From NCBI GenBank assembly GCA_903834135.1, contig CAILHZ010000018.1, forward strand, positions 62,001 to 126,000: a stretch of DNA of 64,000 nt, written 5' to 3'. The position numbers and the translations under genes are program-made. This document shows, piece by piece, positions 55,352-62,862 of the stretch. Position 1 is the first letter of the stretch; the number at the start of each line of letters is the position of its first letter. The DNA comes from an uncultured Opitutia bacterium. Lineage in GTDB: Bacteria; Verrucomicrobiota; Verrucomicrobiia; Opitutales; Opitutaceae. The notes beneath the pieces were generated by a model. That model did no database searches. It saw nothing but the letters and a program-made list of their open reading frames with translations, and had not been told where the DNA came from.

Positions 55352-56443
55352 TTAATTTTTATCCGACGCACTCACTGAAAAATCTGGCTTAGTAACGTTC
55401 GCAAACTCAGTGCGCAATTTTGCAGCACGCAAGAAGTCGCGCTGCTGGGGATCACAGGCTCCTTTTTGAGCATACTGTAAATGTCCTGGTTGAGCTTCAA
55501 TAAATAAGCGGTCGATAATCGAGCGGCAACTCTCAGGGTACATTTTAAGATCTACACCGAGTCTAACTAAGGAAAGTAAATTCATTGCCTCACCCGAGGT
55601 CAGTAAATGGCTATTTTGTAAAATGCCGTATGCTCTACCTAATTTATCGAATAATTTTCCTGAATCTGTTTCGATTAATTTTTGACGCGCATTCATCTCA
55701 TGCTCAACTATGGACTGAAGAACGCTCGATAAGCGTTTAATAATATCTTCCTCAGTTTCACCCAGAGTCATTTGATTAGATATCTGAAAAATACTGCCAC
55801 TTGCATCCGAGCCTTCACCAAATAAACCACGAACAACCATACCTAGTTGGTTTACAGCTCGTACGACTTTTTCCATCTGGCTAGAAATCACCAAGGCTGG
55901 TAAGTGCATCATAGCAGAAGCCCTAAGACCTGTGCCTAGATTAGTTGGACATGCTGTGAGATATCCAAGCGATGGAGAGAATGCGAAATCTAAGGCTTCC
56001 TCTAAAGCACTGTCTAAATCATCAATTTGGTTCCACGCCTTTTTTAAATGAAAGCCCGATCGAAGTACCTGAATTCTTAAATGATCTTCTTCATTGACCA
56101 TGACAGAGAAAGTCTGATCACGGCTAATAATAACACCACTACCCTGGGTTGACCCACTGAGTTCACGGCTGATTAAATGACGCTCTACTAAATTTAATTT
56201 TTCAAGTTCCGAGAGTTCATTAACTGAAAGACTTAAACCCCGCTTTAAAGGACTAATCGACGTCACTGCTTTTTGACACTTATCTAAAATCAAATCTCTT
56301 TGAGCAGGACGTGCCCATCCCGGGAATGGCTGTCCTGATAAATTACGGGCAAGACGAACACGCGTCATAAGCACAATAGCAGTCTTACTGCTTGTGCTAT
56401 CTGTTAATTCAGAGGCGGAATCCAAAAGAGTCGAAATTGTCAT
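55352..56443 (-). CDS. mcsB: Protein-arginine kinase McsB
   Basis: A 363-residue phosphagen-kinase-fold enzyme that phosphorylates arginine residues of proteins and so marks them for ClpC-ClpP. Active-site features match Bacillus McsB: RVRLARN at 28-34, the acidic NEEDH loop at 117-121, the catalytic Cys165 in CPTNLGTGLRAS, and the allosteric phospho-arginine pocket RDxxRA at 335-340. A free arginine/creatine kinase is unlikely because of the RDxxRA motif and the McsA neighbour. It overlaps mcsA by 4 bp and precedes clpC by 18 bp. Confidence 0.94.
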   Translation of the reverse strand: MTISTLLDSASELTDSTSSKTAIVLMTRVRLARNLSGQPFPGWARPAQRDLILDKCQKAVTSISPLKRGLSLSVNELSELEKLNLVERHLISRELSGSTQGSGVIISRDQTFSVMVNEEDHLRIQVLRSGFHLKKAWNQIDDLDSALEEALDFAFSPSLGYLTACPTNLGTGLRASAMMHLPALVISSQMEKVVRAVNQLGMVVRGLFGEGSDASGSIFQISNQMTLGETEEDIIKRLSSVLQSIVEHEMNARQKLIETDSGKLFDKLGRAYGILQNSHLLTSGEAMNLLSLVRLGVDLKMYPESCRSIIDRLFIEAQPGHLQYAQKGACDPQQRDFLRAAKLRTEFANVTKPDFSVSASDKN

Positions 56444-56952
56444 CTCTTTTCCTCCAGCTTAGGAGCTGCTGATTGCTTTACCTCATTAATCTCATCTCTG
56501 AAACGTGCAGCTTCTTCATAGCGCTCTGACTTAACTGCCTCGGTTAATCCGGTTTCAAGTTTTGTTAAACGCTCGTAAAGTGATTTACGTGTTAATGCTA
56601 ATTTAGGAACCTTACCCACATGCGTTGTCCCCTTGTGCATACCATCAAGCATCGCATCAAGCATGTCCTTAAATGTCTCGTAGCATGAAGGACATCCAAA
56701 ACGCCCAGTCTTCTTAAAATCAGGCTGGGTAAAGTTACACTTAGGGCAGCGAGTTCCCGTTAGAGCCTTCTCTGGATTAAGGGAGGCCTTTAAAAGTAAG
56801 TCAGCTAAGGAAAAACCACTCGGATCAGTAACCCCTTTTTTCTGAGCACACTCTTCACACAAATCCACTTTGTGAACCTTATTGTTCACAATTTGTGTAA
56901 GGTGTACGGTCGCAGAATTAACGCAAAAATCGCACTTGAGTGGACTGTTCAT
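56440..56952 (-). CDS. mcsA: McsA-like zinc-finger activator of McsB
   Basis: A 170-residue protein. CXXC pairs at Cys7/10, Cys32/35, Cys69/72 and Cys87/90 form two treble-clef-like zinc modules. A UVR domain near the C-terminus (KSERYEEAARFRDEINEVKQ) would dock on McsB or ClpC. In Bacillus McsA activates McsB. The operon is mcsA-mcsB-clpC without ctsR. The start has a GAGG ribosome-binding site 7 bp upstream. It lies downstream of a structured, potentially regulatory leader. Confidence 0.92.
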   Translation of the reverse strand: MNSPLKCDFCVNSATVHLTQIVNNKVHKVDLCEECAQKKGVTDPSGFSLADLLLKASLNPEKALTGTRCPKCNFTQPDFKKTGRFGCPSCYETFKDMLDAMLDGMHKGTTHVGKVPKLALTRKSLYERLTKLETGLTEAVKSERYEEAARFRDEINEVKQSAAPKLEEKR

Positions 56953-56982
56953 AGTTTGGCCTCTAAATCCATTGCAAGTAAT

Positions 56983-57079
56983 GTGCCACGCTTTTGATCA
57001 CTGGCAAGTGCCAGTGAAGGATTTACATACTTGTGCCATGCAGTCCCAAAGGATGTCACACTTGGGACACCAGTGGCAC
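56983..57079 (-). ncRNA. Putative structured leader RNA upstream of mcsA
   Basis: In the 163-bp gap between the class IV aminotransferase gene and mcsA, the minus-strand RNA can form a three-way junction. P1 GUGCCAC/GUGGCAC (57079-57073 with 56989-56983) encloses P2 GUCCCAA/UUGGGAC (57068-57062 with 57049-57043) and P3 CACUGGC/GCCAGUG (57016-57010 with 57005-56999). The P1 5' strand can instead pair with UGGCAC at 57038-57033, a mutually exclusive stem typical of switching leaders. The element ends 30 nt before the mcsA start. It belongs to no family I recognise. A Cys-rich small frame overlaps it. Confidence 0.4.
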
Positions 57080-57115
57080 CCTTTTGAGCGGAGGTAAAGT
57101 GCGTACTTAAAGTGG

Positions 57116-57982
57116 TCAAATCCGTGTTCCTTCGATGCGAACGCGTTTACGGAAGGCCTCAAGCACCTTGGCTGTAATCTGACCTGGACGGCCAGTCCCA
57201 ATAACACGGCCATCTAGCTTGGTAACCGGGATAACTTCAGCTCCTGTACCCGTTAGAAAGCATTCATCTGCACACCAAATATCATAGCGCGTGAGTGATG
57301 TTTCCTTAAATGGAATGTTTAATTCTTGGGCTATTGCAATGATTGCACCGCGAGTAATTCCCTCTAAAGCACCCTGTGAGGAAGGCGTCGTTAAGAGTAC
57401 TCCTTTATGAACTATAAATACATTGTCAGCCGTACATTCAGCCACAAATCCCTGCTCATTGAGCATGATAGCTTCGAGTGCTCCAAACTGCTTAGCCTCA
57501 ATTTTTGCTAAAATATTGTTTAAATAATTGAGCGATTTAATCGTTGAGGGCAAAGAAGCAGGCCCAATACGGCGCGTTGGAACCGTGACTATGGCTAGAC
57601 CGTTGTCATAGTGCTCCTGAGGATAAAGAGCTATTTTATCGGCAATCACGAAAACAGTAGGTTTAGGACATAGCCATGGAGCTAGACCCAGATCTCCTGG
57701 ACCACGAGTAACGACCAAGCGAATATACGCATCCTTCAAATTATTAATGCGGCATGCTTCACATGTAATATCGCTTAACTCTTTCCTAGTTAATGGGATA
57801 GACAATAAAATAGCCTTAGCGGAATACTCTAGGCGCTCGAGATGCTCATCTAGGCGGAATATATTACCATCATAGAGGCGAATACCCTCAAAGATACCGT
57901 CTCCATAGAGAAGACCATGATCAAATACGGAAACTTTCGCTTCCGACTTATCGACAAAGGCGCCATCGAGATAAACCTTCAT
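57116..57982 (-). CDS. Class IV aminotransferase (branched-chain or D-amino-acid)
   Basis: A 288-residue PLP enzyme. Lys149 in STIKSLNYLNN is the Schiff-base lysine, and EAIMLNEQGFVAECTADNVF and EGITRGAII are fold-type IV motifs. The early VFDHGLLYGDGIFEGIRLY resembles IlvE. It most likely transfers amino groups of leucine, isoleucine and valine, in keeping with leuCD in the window. A D-alanine aminotransferase or aminodeoxychorismate lyase cannot be fully excluded. It is the first gene upstream of the mcsA leader on the same strand. Confidence 0.88.
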   Translation of the reverse strand: MKVYLDGAFVDKSEAKVSVFDHGLLYGDGIFEGIRLYDGNIFRLDEHLERLEYSAKAILLSIPLTRKELSDITCEACRINNLKDAYIRLVVTRGPGDLGLAPWLCPKPTVFVIADKIALYPQEHYDNGLAIVTVPTRRIGPASLPSTIKSLNYLNNILAKIEAKQFGALEAIMLNEQGFVAECTADNVFIVHKGVLLTTPSSQGALEGITRGAIIAIAQELNIPFKETSLTRYDIWCADECFLTGTGAEVIPVTKLDGRVIGTGRPGQITAKVLEAFRKRVRIEGTRI

Positions 57983-58037
57983 AATTTATAACCTTATTAG
58001 CTCTCCTAAAGCTTTGTCGAGAATACTCATACACTCA

Positions 58038-58064
58038 CTTTTGGCCTTTCTTACAGGCCAAGAG
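58038..58064. other. Hairpin upstream of pyrophosphatase gene
   Basis: Stem TTGGCCT / AGGCCAA (58041-58047 and 58055-58061), extended by three weaker pairs, with a 7-nt loop, in the gap between divergent aminotransferase and pyrophosphatase genes. It ends 23 bp before the pyrophosphatase start. No T run follows on either strand, so it may be a 5'-leader hairpin. Confidence 0.35.
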
Positions 58065-58087
58065 CAGGTCAATCTGTCAAATCTAGT

Positions 58088-59785
58088 ATGAATCAAGAAC
58101 CAACAGCAGCATCAGCCAATCCGACCTACGTTATTGGCCACAGAAATCCTGACGCTGACTCAATCTGTTCAGCCATTGCCTATGCGGCTTATAAAGAAGC
58201 TCGGGGTGAGAAAGGCCATGTGGCAGCACGCTGCGGAAATTCTAATGCACGTATTGATACCATTCTAAAACGCTTCAATCAGCCGCTACCACTTTACCTA
58301 AGTGATGTTTCGCCACGGGTTAGAGACTTAATGGTCACCCAAGTTGTTTCTATCACTGAAAATTCGACCTGCGCTGAAGCTCTAGAACTGATCGACCGTC
58401 ACGATATCCGCATACTACCAGTCCTTAATGCACAAAAGAAAGTCGTTGGAACGATTTCACTGACTCATTTAGGCGGAATTTTTATTCCTAGAGCAAGTGA
58501 GCCAATGCTCATGCGTAAAGTAGAAACTTCTCTTTCTAAAATTGTGAGCGCATTAAAAGGCTCAGGATTACACTTGGTTAATCCTGATGCTCACGAAGAG
58601 CTTTACGTGCGTATTGGCGCTATGGATATACGCTCTTTCGGCAGAGTCTCTGAAACCGATAAAATTCCTTCCGGCAAATCAGTCATTATCGTTGGAGATA
58701 GATGGGATATTCAGCGTAGGGCCATTGAGCTAGGGGTTCGCGTTATTATCGTTACAGGGAATTTGCCTATTGATGATGAAATTATCACTGCCTGCAAACA
58801 AGCGCAGGTGAGTTTAATCAGTAGCCCCTTTGACTCAGCCACCACAGCTTGGGTTGTAAGGACCGCTTCTACAATTACCCGTGTTGTTGAAACAACCTAC
58901 CCATCGATTGCTCCTGACGTACGCATTGTAGATATGCGTAAAAAAATAGCGGCTCTTACTGCGCCTGCATTCATTGTCTTAAATGAAGACAAGTCTTTAA
59001 GCGGAGTACTCTCAAAGAGTGATGTGATTAAACCTGTCCAAACCAAACTTATCTTAGTTGATCATAATGAACTTACCCAGGCTGTAAGTGGCGCGGAAGA
59101 TGCCTGTATTACTGAAATAATCGATCACCATAGACTAGGACCGTTTAGTACGCCGCAGCCTATTTTATTTATTAACGAACCTGTAGGCTCTACCTGTACA
59201 ATCATTGCTGATTTGTATAGACGCGAAGGCTTAACACCTAAGCCAGAAATTGCAGGGCTTATGATGGCAGGACTTATCTCAGACACCCTGCACTTAAATA
59301 GTCCAACTACGACTCCTAAGGATGCAGCGATTTTAAAATGGCTTGCTCCTCTTGCAAAAGAAGATCCTACCAAATTAGCGGAAGCTATTTTCTCCTCAGG
59401 TTCACTTATTTTGGCAACGACACCTGATAAAGTAGTACGTTCTGATTTTAAGATCTACAACGAAGAGAATGTAAAATTTGCTGTCTCTCAAATTGAAGAG
59501 CTAGGCTATGATAACTTCCTTAGTCACTCCAGTGAGCTCAAAAAAGCAGTAGAGAGTTTACGCAAAGAGGAACGTCTTGATTTTACAGCACTCTTAGTCA
59601 CCGATATTAATACTCAAAATTCACTCCTCTTAATCAGCGGGTCTCAAGAGCTCATCAAAAAGATAGCTCATGCCCATGTAGAGAAAGATGGAGCTTTCGA
59701 ATTACCGGGTATCGTAAGCCGTAAAAAACAACTTATTCCTTACCTCACCAGTCTACTTAAAGAAATTAAAGCAGAAGGTGTTTAA
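58088..59785 (+). CDS. Mn-dependent inorganic pyrophosphatase with CBS-DRTGG insert
   Basis: A 565-residue family II pyrophosphatase. The DHH domain is split: HRNPDADSICSAIAYA (His18, Asp22, Asp24) at the N-terminus, then LVDHNEL and the IIDHH motif from about residue 325. Between them lie CBS, DRTGG and CBS modules (about residues 75-310) known to bind adenine nucleotides and regulate activity. The C-terminal DHHA2 domain closes the protein. It hydrolyses pyrophosphate to phosphate, here probably under AMP/ATP or diadenosine-polyphosphate control. Confidence 0.92.
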   Translation: MNQEPTAASANPTYVIGHRNPDADSICSAIAYAAYKEARGEKGHVAARCGNSNARIDTILKRFNQPLPLYLSDVSPRVRDLMVTQVVSITENSTCAEALELIDRHDIRILPVLNAQKKVVGTISLTHLGGIFIPRASEPMLMRKVETSLSKIVSALKGSGLHLVNPDAHEELYVRIGAMDIRSFGRVSETDKIPSGKSVIIVGDRWDIQRRAIELGVRVIIVTGNLPIDDEIITACKQAQVSLISSPFDSATTAWVVRTASTITRVVETTYPSIAPDVRIVDMRKKIAALTAPAFIVLNEDKSLSGVLSKSDVIKPVQTKLILVDHNELTQAVSGAEDACITEIIDHHRLGPFSTPQPILFINEPVGSTCTIIADLYRREGLTPKPEIAGLMMAGLISDTLHLNSPTTTPKDAAILKWLAPLAKEDPTKLAEAIFSSGSLILATTPDKVVRSDFKIYNEENVKFAVSQIEELGYDNFLSHSSELKKAVESLRKEERLDFTALLVTDINTQNSLLLISGSQELIKKIAHAHVEKDGAFELPGIVSRKKQLIPYLTSLLKEIKAEGV

Positions 59786-59787
59786 GC

Positions 59788-59814
59788 TACGTGCGCTTTT
59801 TTTTAGCGCACGTA
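59788..59814. terminator. Convergent hairpin between pyrophosphatase and lpdA
   Basis: A perfect 10-bp stem (TACGTGCGCT / AGCGCACGTA) with a 7-T loop lies between two converging genes, 2 bp after the pyrophosphatase stop and 12 bp before the lpdA end. No T run follows it on either strand, so it is a terminator by position and stability rather than by a classic tail. Confidence 0.6.
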
Positions 59815-59825
59815 ACAAATTCGTA

Positions 59826-61223
59826 TTAAATGTGGATTGCCTCGCCTGAGGTAGCAGCGGCTGCCTCCATGAGAGCTTCGCTTAAAGTAGGATGAGCGTG
59901 TATCGTTTTATGAATTTCTTCGACACTTGCTTCAAGTTCGATTGCGAGACAGTATTCAGCAATGAGTTCAGTTGCTTCAGAGCCAATGATATGAGCTCCG
60001 TAAACTTCACCTGTTTTTGCATCGCTGACGATTTTCACAAAGCCTTCACTTTCAGCGGATGCTACCGCTTTACCGGAAGCAGTGAATGGGAATTTACCGA
60101 TCTTAATATTAAGACCCTTATCCTTTGCTGCCTTCTCAGATAAACCAATACTTGCTACTTGAGGTTGGCAATAGGTACAGCCTGGGAAATTACGTACGCG
60201 GGTTGACTTACCGTGACCGAACATAGCGTTAACCGCTGTTACGGCCTCAAAGGTAGCTACGTGCGCTAACCAAGGCGGTCCAATAATATCACCTGCAGCA
60301 TAAACACCAGGTACATTGGTTTGGTAGTCGTTACCTACTTTTATATAGTTACGATCGAGATCGATTTTTAACTTAGCAGAAATAACGCCTTCAATATTAG
60401 CTACTACACCAATAGCGGAAAGTACCGTTTCTGCTTCAATGGTTTGTTTTACACCGTCTTTAACTAAGTCTACAGAAACGCTTGTCTTAGAAACTTTGAA
60501 ATTTTCACACTTAGTTGAAAGATGAATTGCTATACCTTGTTTTTCAAAGGAACGCTGTAGTGTCTTAGATACTTCTTCATCCTCTACAGGAAGCACATTA
60601 GGAAGCATTTCAACTAAAGTAACCTTGGAACCGAAGGCATTATAGAAATAAGCAAATTCAACACCTATTGCACCTGCACCTACAATAATCACCGACTTAG
60701 GAAGAGTCTTAGCAGCTAAGGCTTCACGCGATGTCATAACACGTAAGCCATCGACTTCTAGATCTGCAATGCGGCGCATCTTGCAGCCCGTTGCGATTAA
60801 AATCTTCTTAGCCTTAAAAGTTTTCCCTTTGCTCTCACCTTCTGTGATTTCAACTAACCCAGGGGAAGCAACTTGAGCTTTGCCTACAACATACTCGACT
60901 TTATTCTTACGGAATAAAAATTCAATTCCCTTAGCCATTTGGCCTGCAACACCACGTGAGCGCTCCATGATTTTAGCAAAATCAAAGGATACATCTTTGA
61001 CGGTGATACCAAAGGTTTCGGACTTCTTAATTTTTTCGTACAGTTCAGCACTCTTAAGAAGAGCCTTCGTTGGGATACAGCCCCAATTAAGACAGGTACC
61101 CCCTGCACGTTCTTGTTCGATACAGACAACTTTCTTTCCAAGTTGTCCTGCACGAATTGCGCCTGCATAGCCTGCAGGACCGCCACCAATCACTACTAAA
61201 TCGTATTCTAGGGAATCAGCCAT
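59826..61223 (-). CDS. lpdA: Dihydrolipoyl dehydrogenase
   Basis: A 465-residue flavoprotein disulfide reductase, the E3 of 2-oxoacid dehydrogenase and glycine-cleavage complexes. FAD-binding VVIGGGPAGYAGAIRA; redox-active Cys44/Cys49 in GGTCLNWGCIPTKA; NAD-binding VGAGAIGVEFAYFY; and the dimer His in IHAHPTLSEA. The ATG at 61223 (MADSLEYDLVV) is chosen over an in-frame TTG at 61244. No E1 or E2 gene adjoins it, so it is probably a shared E3. Confidence 0.95.
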   Translation of the reverse strand: MADSLEYDLVVIGGGPAGYAGAIRAGQLGKKVVCIEQERAGGTCLNWGCIPTKALLKSAELYEKIKKSETFGITVKDVSFDFAKIMERSRGVAGQMAKGIEFLFRKNKVEYVVGKAQVASPGLVEITEGESKGKTFKAKKILIATGCKMRRIADLEVDGLRVMTSREALAAKTLPKSVIIVGAGAIGVEFAYFYNAFGSKVTLVEMLPNVLPVEDEEVSKTLQRSFEKQGIAIHLSTKCENFKVSKTSVSVDLVKDGVKQTIEAETVLSAIGVVANIEGVISAKLKIDLDRNYIKVGNDYQTNVPGVYAAGDIIGPPWLAHVATFEAVTAVNAMFGHGKSTRVRNFPGCTYCQPQVASIGLSEKAAKDKGLNIKIGKFPFTASGKAVASAESEGFVKIVSDAKTGEVYGAHIIGSEATELIAEYCLAIELEASVEEIHKTIHAHPTLSEALMEAAAATSGEAIHI

Positions 61224-61282
61224 CACACCAAGGTGTGGAACCAACCAAAACCGTCAAATTTAAATATGTGCCTAAAAAAGGC

Positions 61283-61693
61283 TTAAATATCGATTACGTT
61301 AGGATCAGCCTTAGGTTTAGAAGGCTTTGAAGGGGGCGGCGAGCGGCCTGAAAACCCGTTAAGAATCAGGTTTGTGATACTTAAAACAATAGCTCCACCC
61401 ACTGCAGACCAAAATCCAGCGACATGAAAGCCGTCCACTAAATGTCCCGCCATCATGAATAAAAGGGCATTAATAACAACCATACCAAAGCCTAGGCTTA
61501 ATATGATAAAAGGTAGGGCAAAAAGGACCAAAATGGGCTTAATTAAGGAATTAAGAATACCTAGCACGCAGGCGACACAAAAAAGCGTAAAAGCATCCTC
61601 ACAGCGTATACCTGGTATAAGTCGAGTTGCCAGGGCGACACCTATAGTCAGACCTAACCAGCGAAACATGAGTTGAAAAAATCTCGATTGCAT
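61283..61693 (-). CDS. Phage holin family 4-like (PF04020-type) membrane protein
   Basis: A 136-residue protein with four hydrophobic segments and a Pro/Lys-rich C-terminal tail. The pattern RWLGLTIGVALATRLIPGI, then VLGILNSLIKPILVLFALP and GMVVINALLFMMAGHLVDGF, matches the widely distributed small membrane family named mycobacterial phage holin superfamily IV. Despite the name these are ordinary chromosomal proteins of unknown function. It lies upstream of lpdA on the same strand. Confidence 0.85.
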   Translation of the reverse strand: MQSRFFQLMFRWLGLTIGVALATRLIPGIRCEDAFTLFCVACVLGILNSLIKPILVLFALPFIILSLGFGMVVINALLFMMAGHLVDGFHVAGFWSAVGGAIVLSITNLILNGFSGRSPPPSKPSKPKADPNVIDI

Positions 61694-61729
61694 CTCTACT
61701 TAAGTCTCAGACTAGTCTGGCTTCGTGCA

Positions 61730-62824
61730 ATGAAAATAATTGTTATCCAAGATCACCTAAGAAGCGGAGGAACCGAAAGGCAATCGGTATACTTAGCACG
61801 CGCTTTTTTTAGATTGGGTCACGATACCACACTACTGACATTTAGACCAGGTGGCATCTTAGAGCATCTAGATGAGTCCACACTTTTTGAGCCCACGCAT
61901 ATCCACTTACAAAGTTTTGATACAGGTTTAGATTGGCTAGCTCTTGGTTTAACCCATACAGTGCGTAAACATAAACCAGATATAATTCTCTGCCACGGCC
62001 GTATGGCAAATTGCTATGCAGGGCTTTTACAATCTGCACTCCCCACCTCTGTTGTGATTGGCACCTTGCGAACCGGTAAAACGCTACCCTACTTATTTAG
62101 AAAATCTCTGAAATCAGTTAAGGCCGTTGTTGCTAACAGTGAAGATACTAAAGAAAGGTTAATTAAGTCGTTTAACCTTCCTCGTGAAAAAATTACAGTT
62201 ATTTATAATTCACTAATTTTTAAACCCGCAGATGCTACCCCTCATAATCTTGAATTTAGAACCCAAGTCGGTGCAGGAGCAGACACCTTAATTCTTGTAT
62301 GTGTAGCCATGTTTCGTCCTGAAAAAAGACAACGTGACTTAATTGAAATCGTTTCAAAATTACCGAAACACCTAGACTGGAAGTTAATTTTTGTGGGTGA
62401 CGGCTCAGAACGTCATAGCTGTGAGCGCTTGGTAGAACAAAAAAAGCTCAAAGAGCATGTCGTCTTCAGTGGTTTTCACTCAGATCCAACAGCGCTCTAC
62501 GCTTTATCGGATATAGCTATACATGCATCAGAACGTGAATCTCTTTCAAACTTCTTAATTGAAGCCCAAGCTCATGGTTTACCAGCAGTTGTTTATCCGG
62601 CCCAAGGAATCACCGAAAGCATGATTGAAGGTCAAACCGGTTGGGTGATTAAGCGAGGTGATGAAGATGCCTTTAGGACCAAGATATTAGAACTTTTTAG
62701 CGATAGCTCTTTGGTTAAAAAAGAACGCTCAGAGGCAGCCCGCAATTTCGCTCGCAACCGCTTTGATTCAGAAAAACAAGTCGAGCGGTATGTTCAGTTA
62801 TTTAATTCATTATTATCATCCTAA
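61730..62824 (+). CDS. GT4-family glycosyltransferase
   Basis: A 364-residue GT-B enzyme. N-terminal QDHLRSGGTERQSVYLARAF is a glycine-rich acceptor loop, and the C-terminal nucleotide-sugar region has MFRPEKRQRDLIEI, FVGDGSERHSCERLV, and the SERESLSNFLIEAQAHGLP retaining-GT4 motif. The ATG at 61730 (MKIIVIQDHL) is preferred to an ATG 57 bp upstream because it gives the usual N-terminal strand and avoids overlap with the divergent gene. The acceptor and donor are unknown, probably a surface glycan. It precedes the second uvrA by 38 bp. Confidence 0.86.
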   Translation: MKIIVIQDHLRSGGTERQSVYLARAFFRLGHDTTLLTFRPGGILEHLDESTLFEPTHIHLQSFDTGLDWLALGLTHTVRKHKPDIILCHGRMANCYAGLLQSALPTSVVIGTLRTGKTLPYLFRKSLKSVKAVVANSEDTKERLIKSFNLPREKITVIYNSLIFKPADATPHNLEFRTQVGAGADTLILVCVAMFRPEKRQRDLIEIVSKLPKHLDWKLIFVGDGSERHSCERLVEQKKLKEHVVFSGFHSDPTALYALSDIAIHASERESLSNFLIEAQAHGLPAVVYPAQGITESMIEGQTGWVIKRGDEDAFRTKILELFSDSSLVKKERSEAARNFARNRFDSEKQVERYVQLFNSLLSS

Positions 62825-62862
62825 AAAACAGCTCTACAGATTTGACAAATGCTGCTCTTTGA

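Noticed and set aside
58038-58064. Terminator between aminotransferase and pyrophosphatase genes
   Set aside because: The genes are divergent, so no transcript should end there, and no T run follows on either strand. It is kept only as a leader hairpin.
61283-61693. Prophage remnant suggested by the holin-like protein
   Set aside because: The family is a chromosomal small membrane family with a misleading name, and no other phage gene is nearby.
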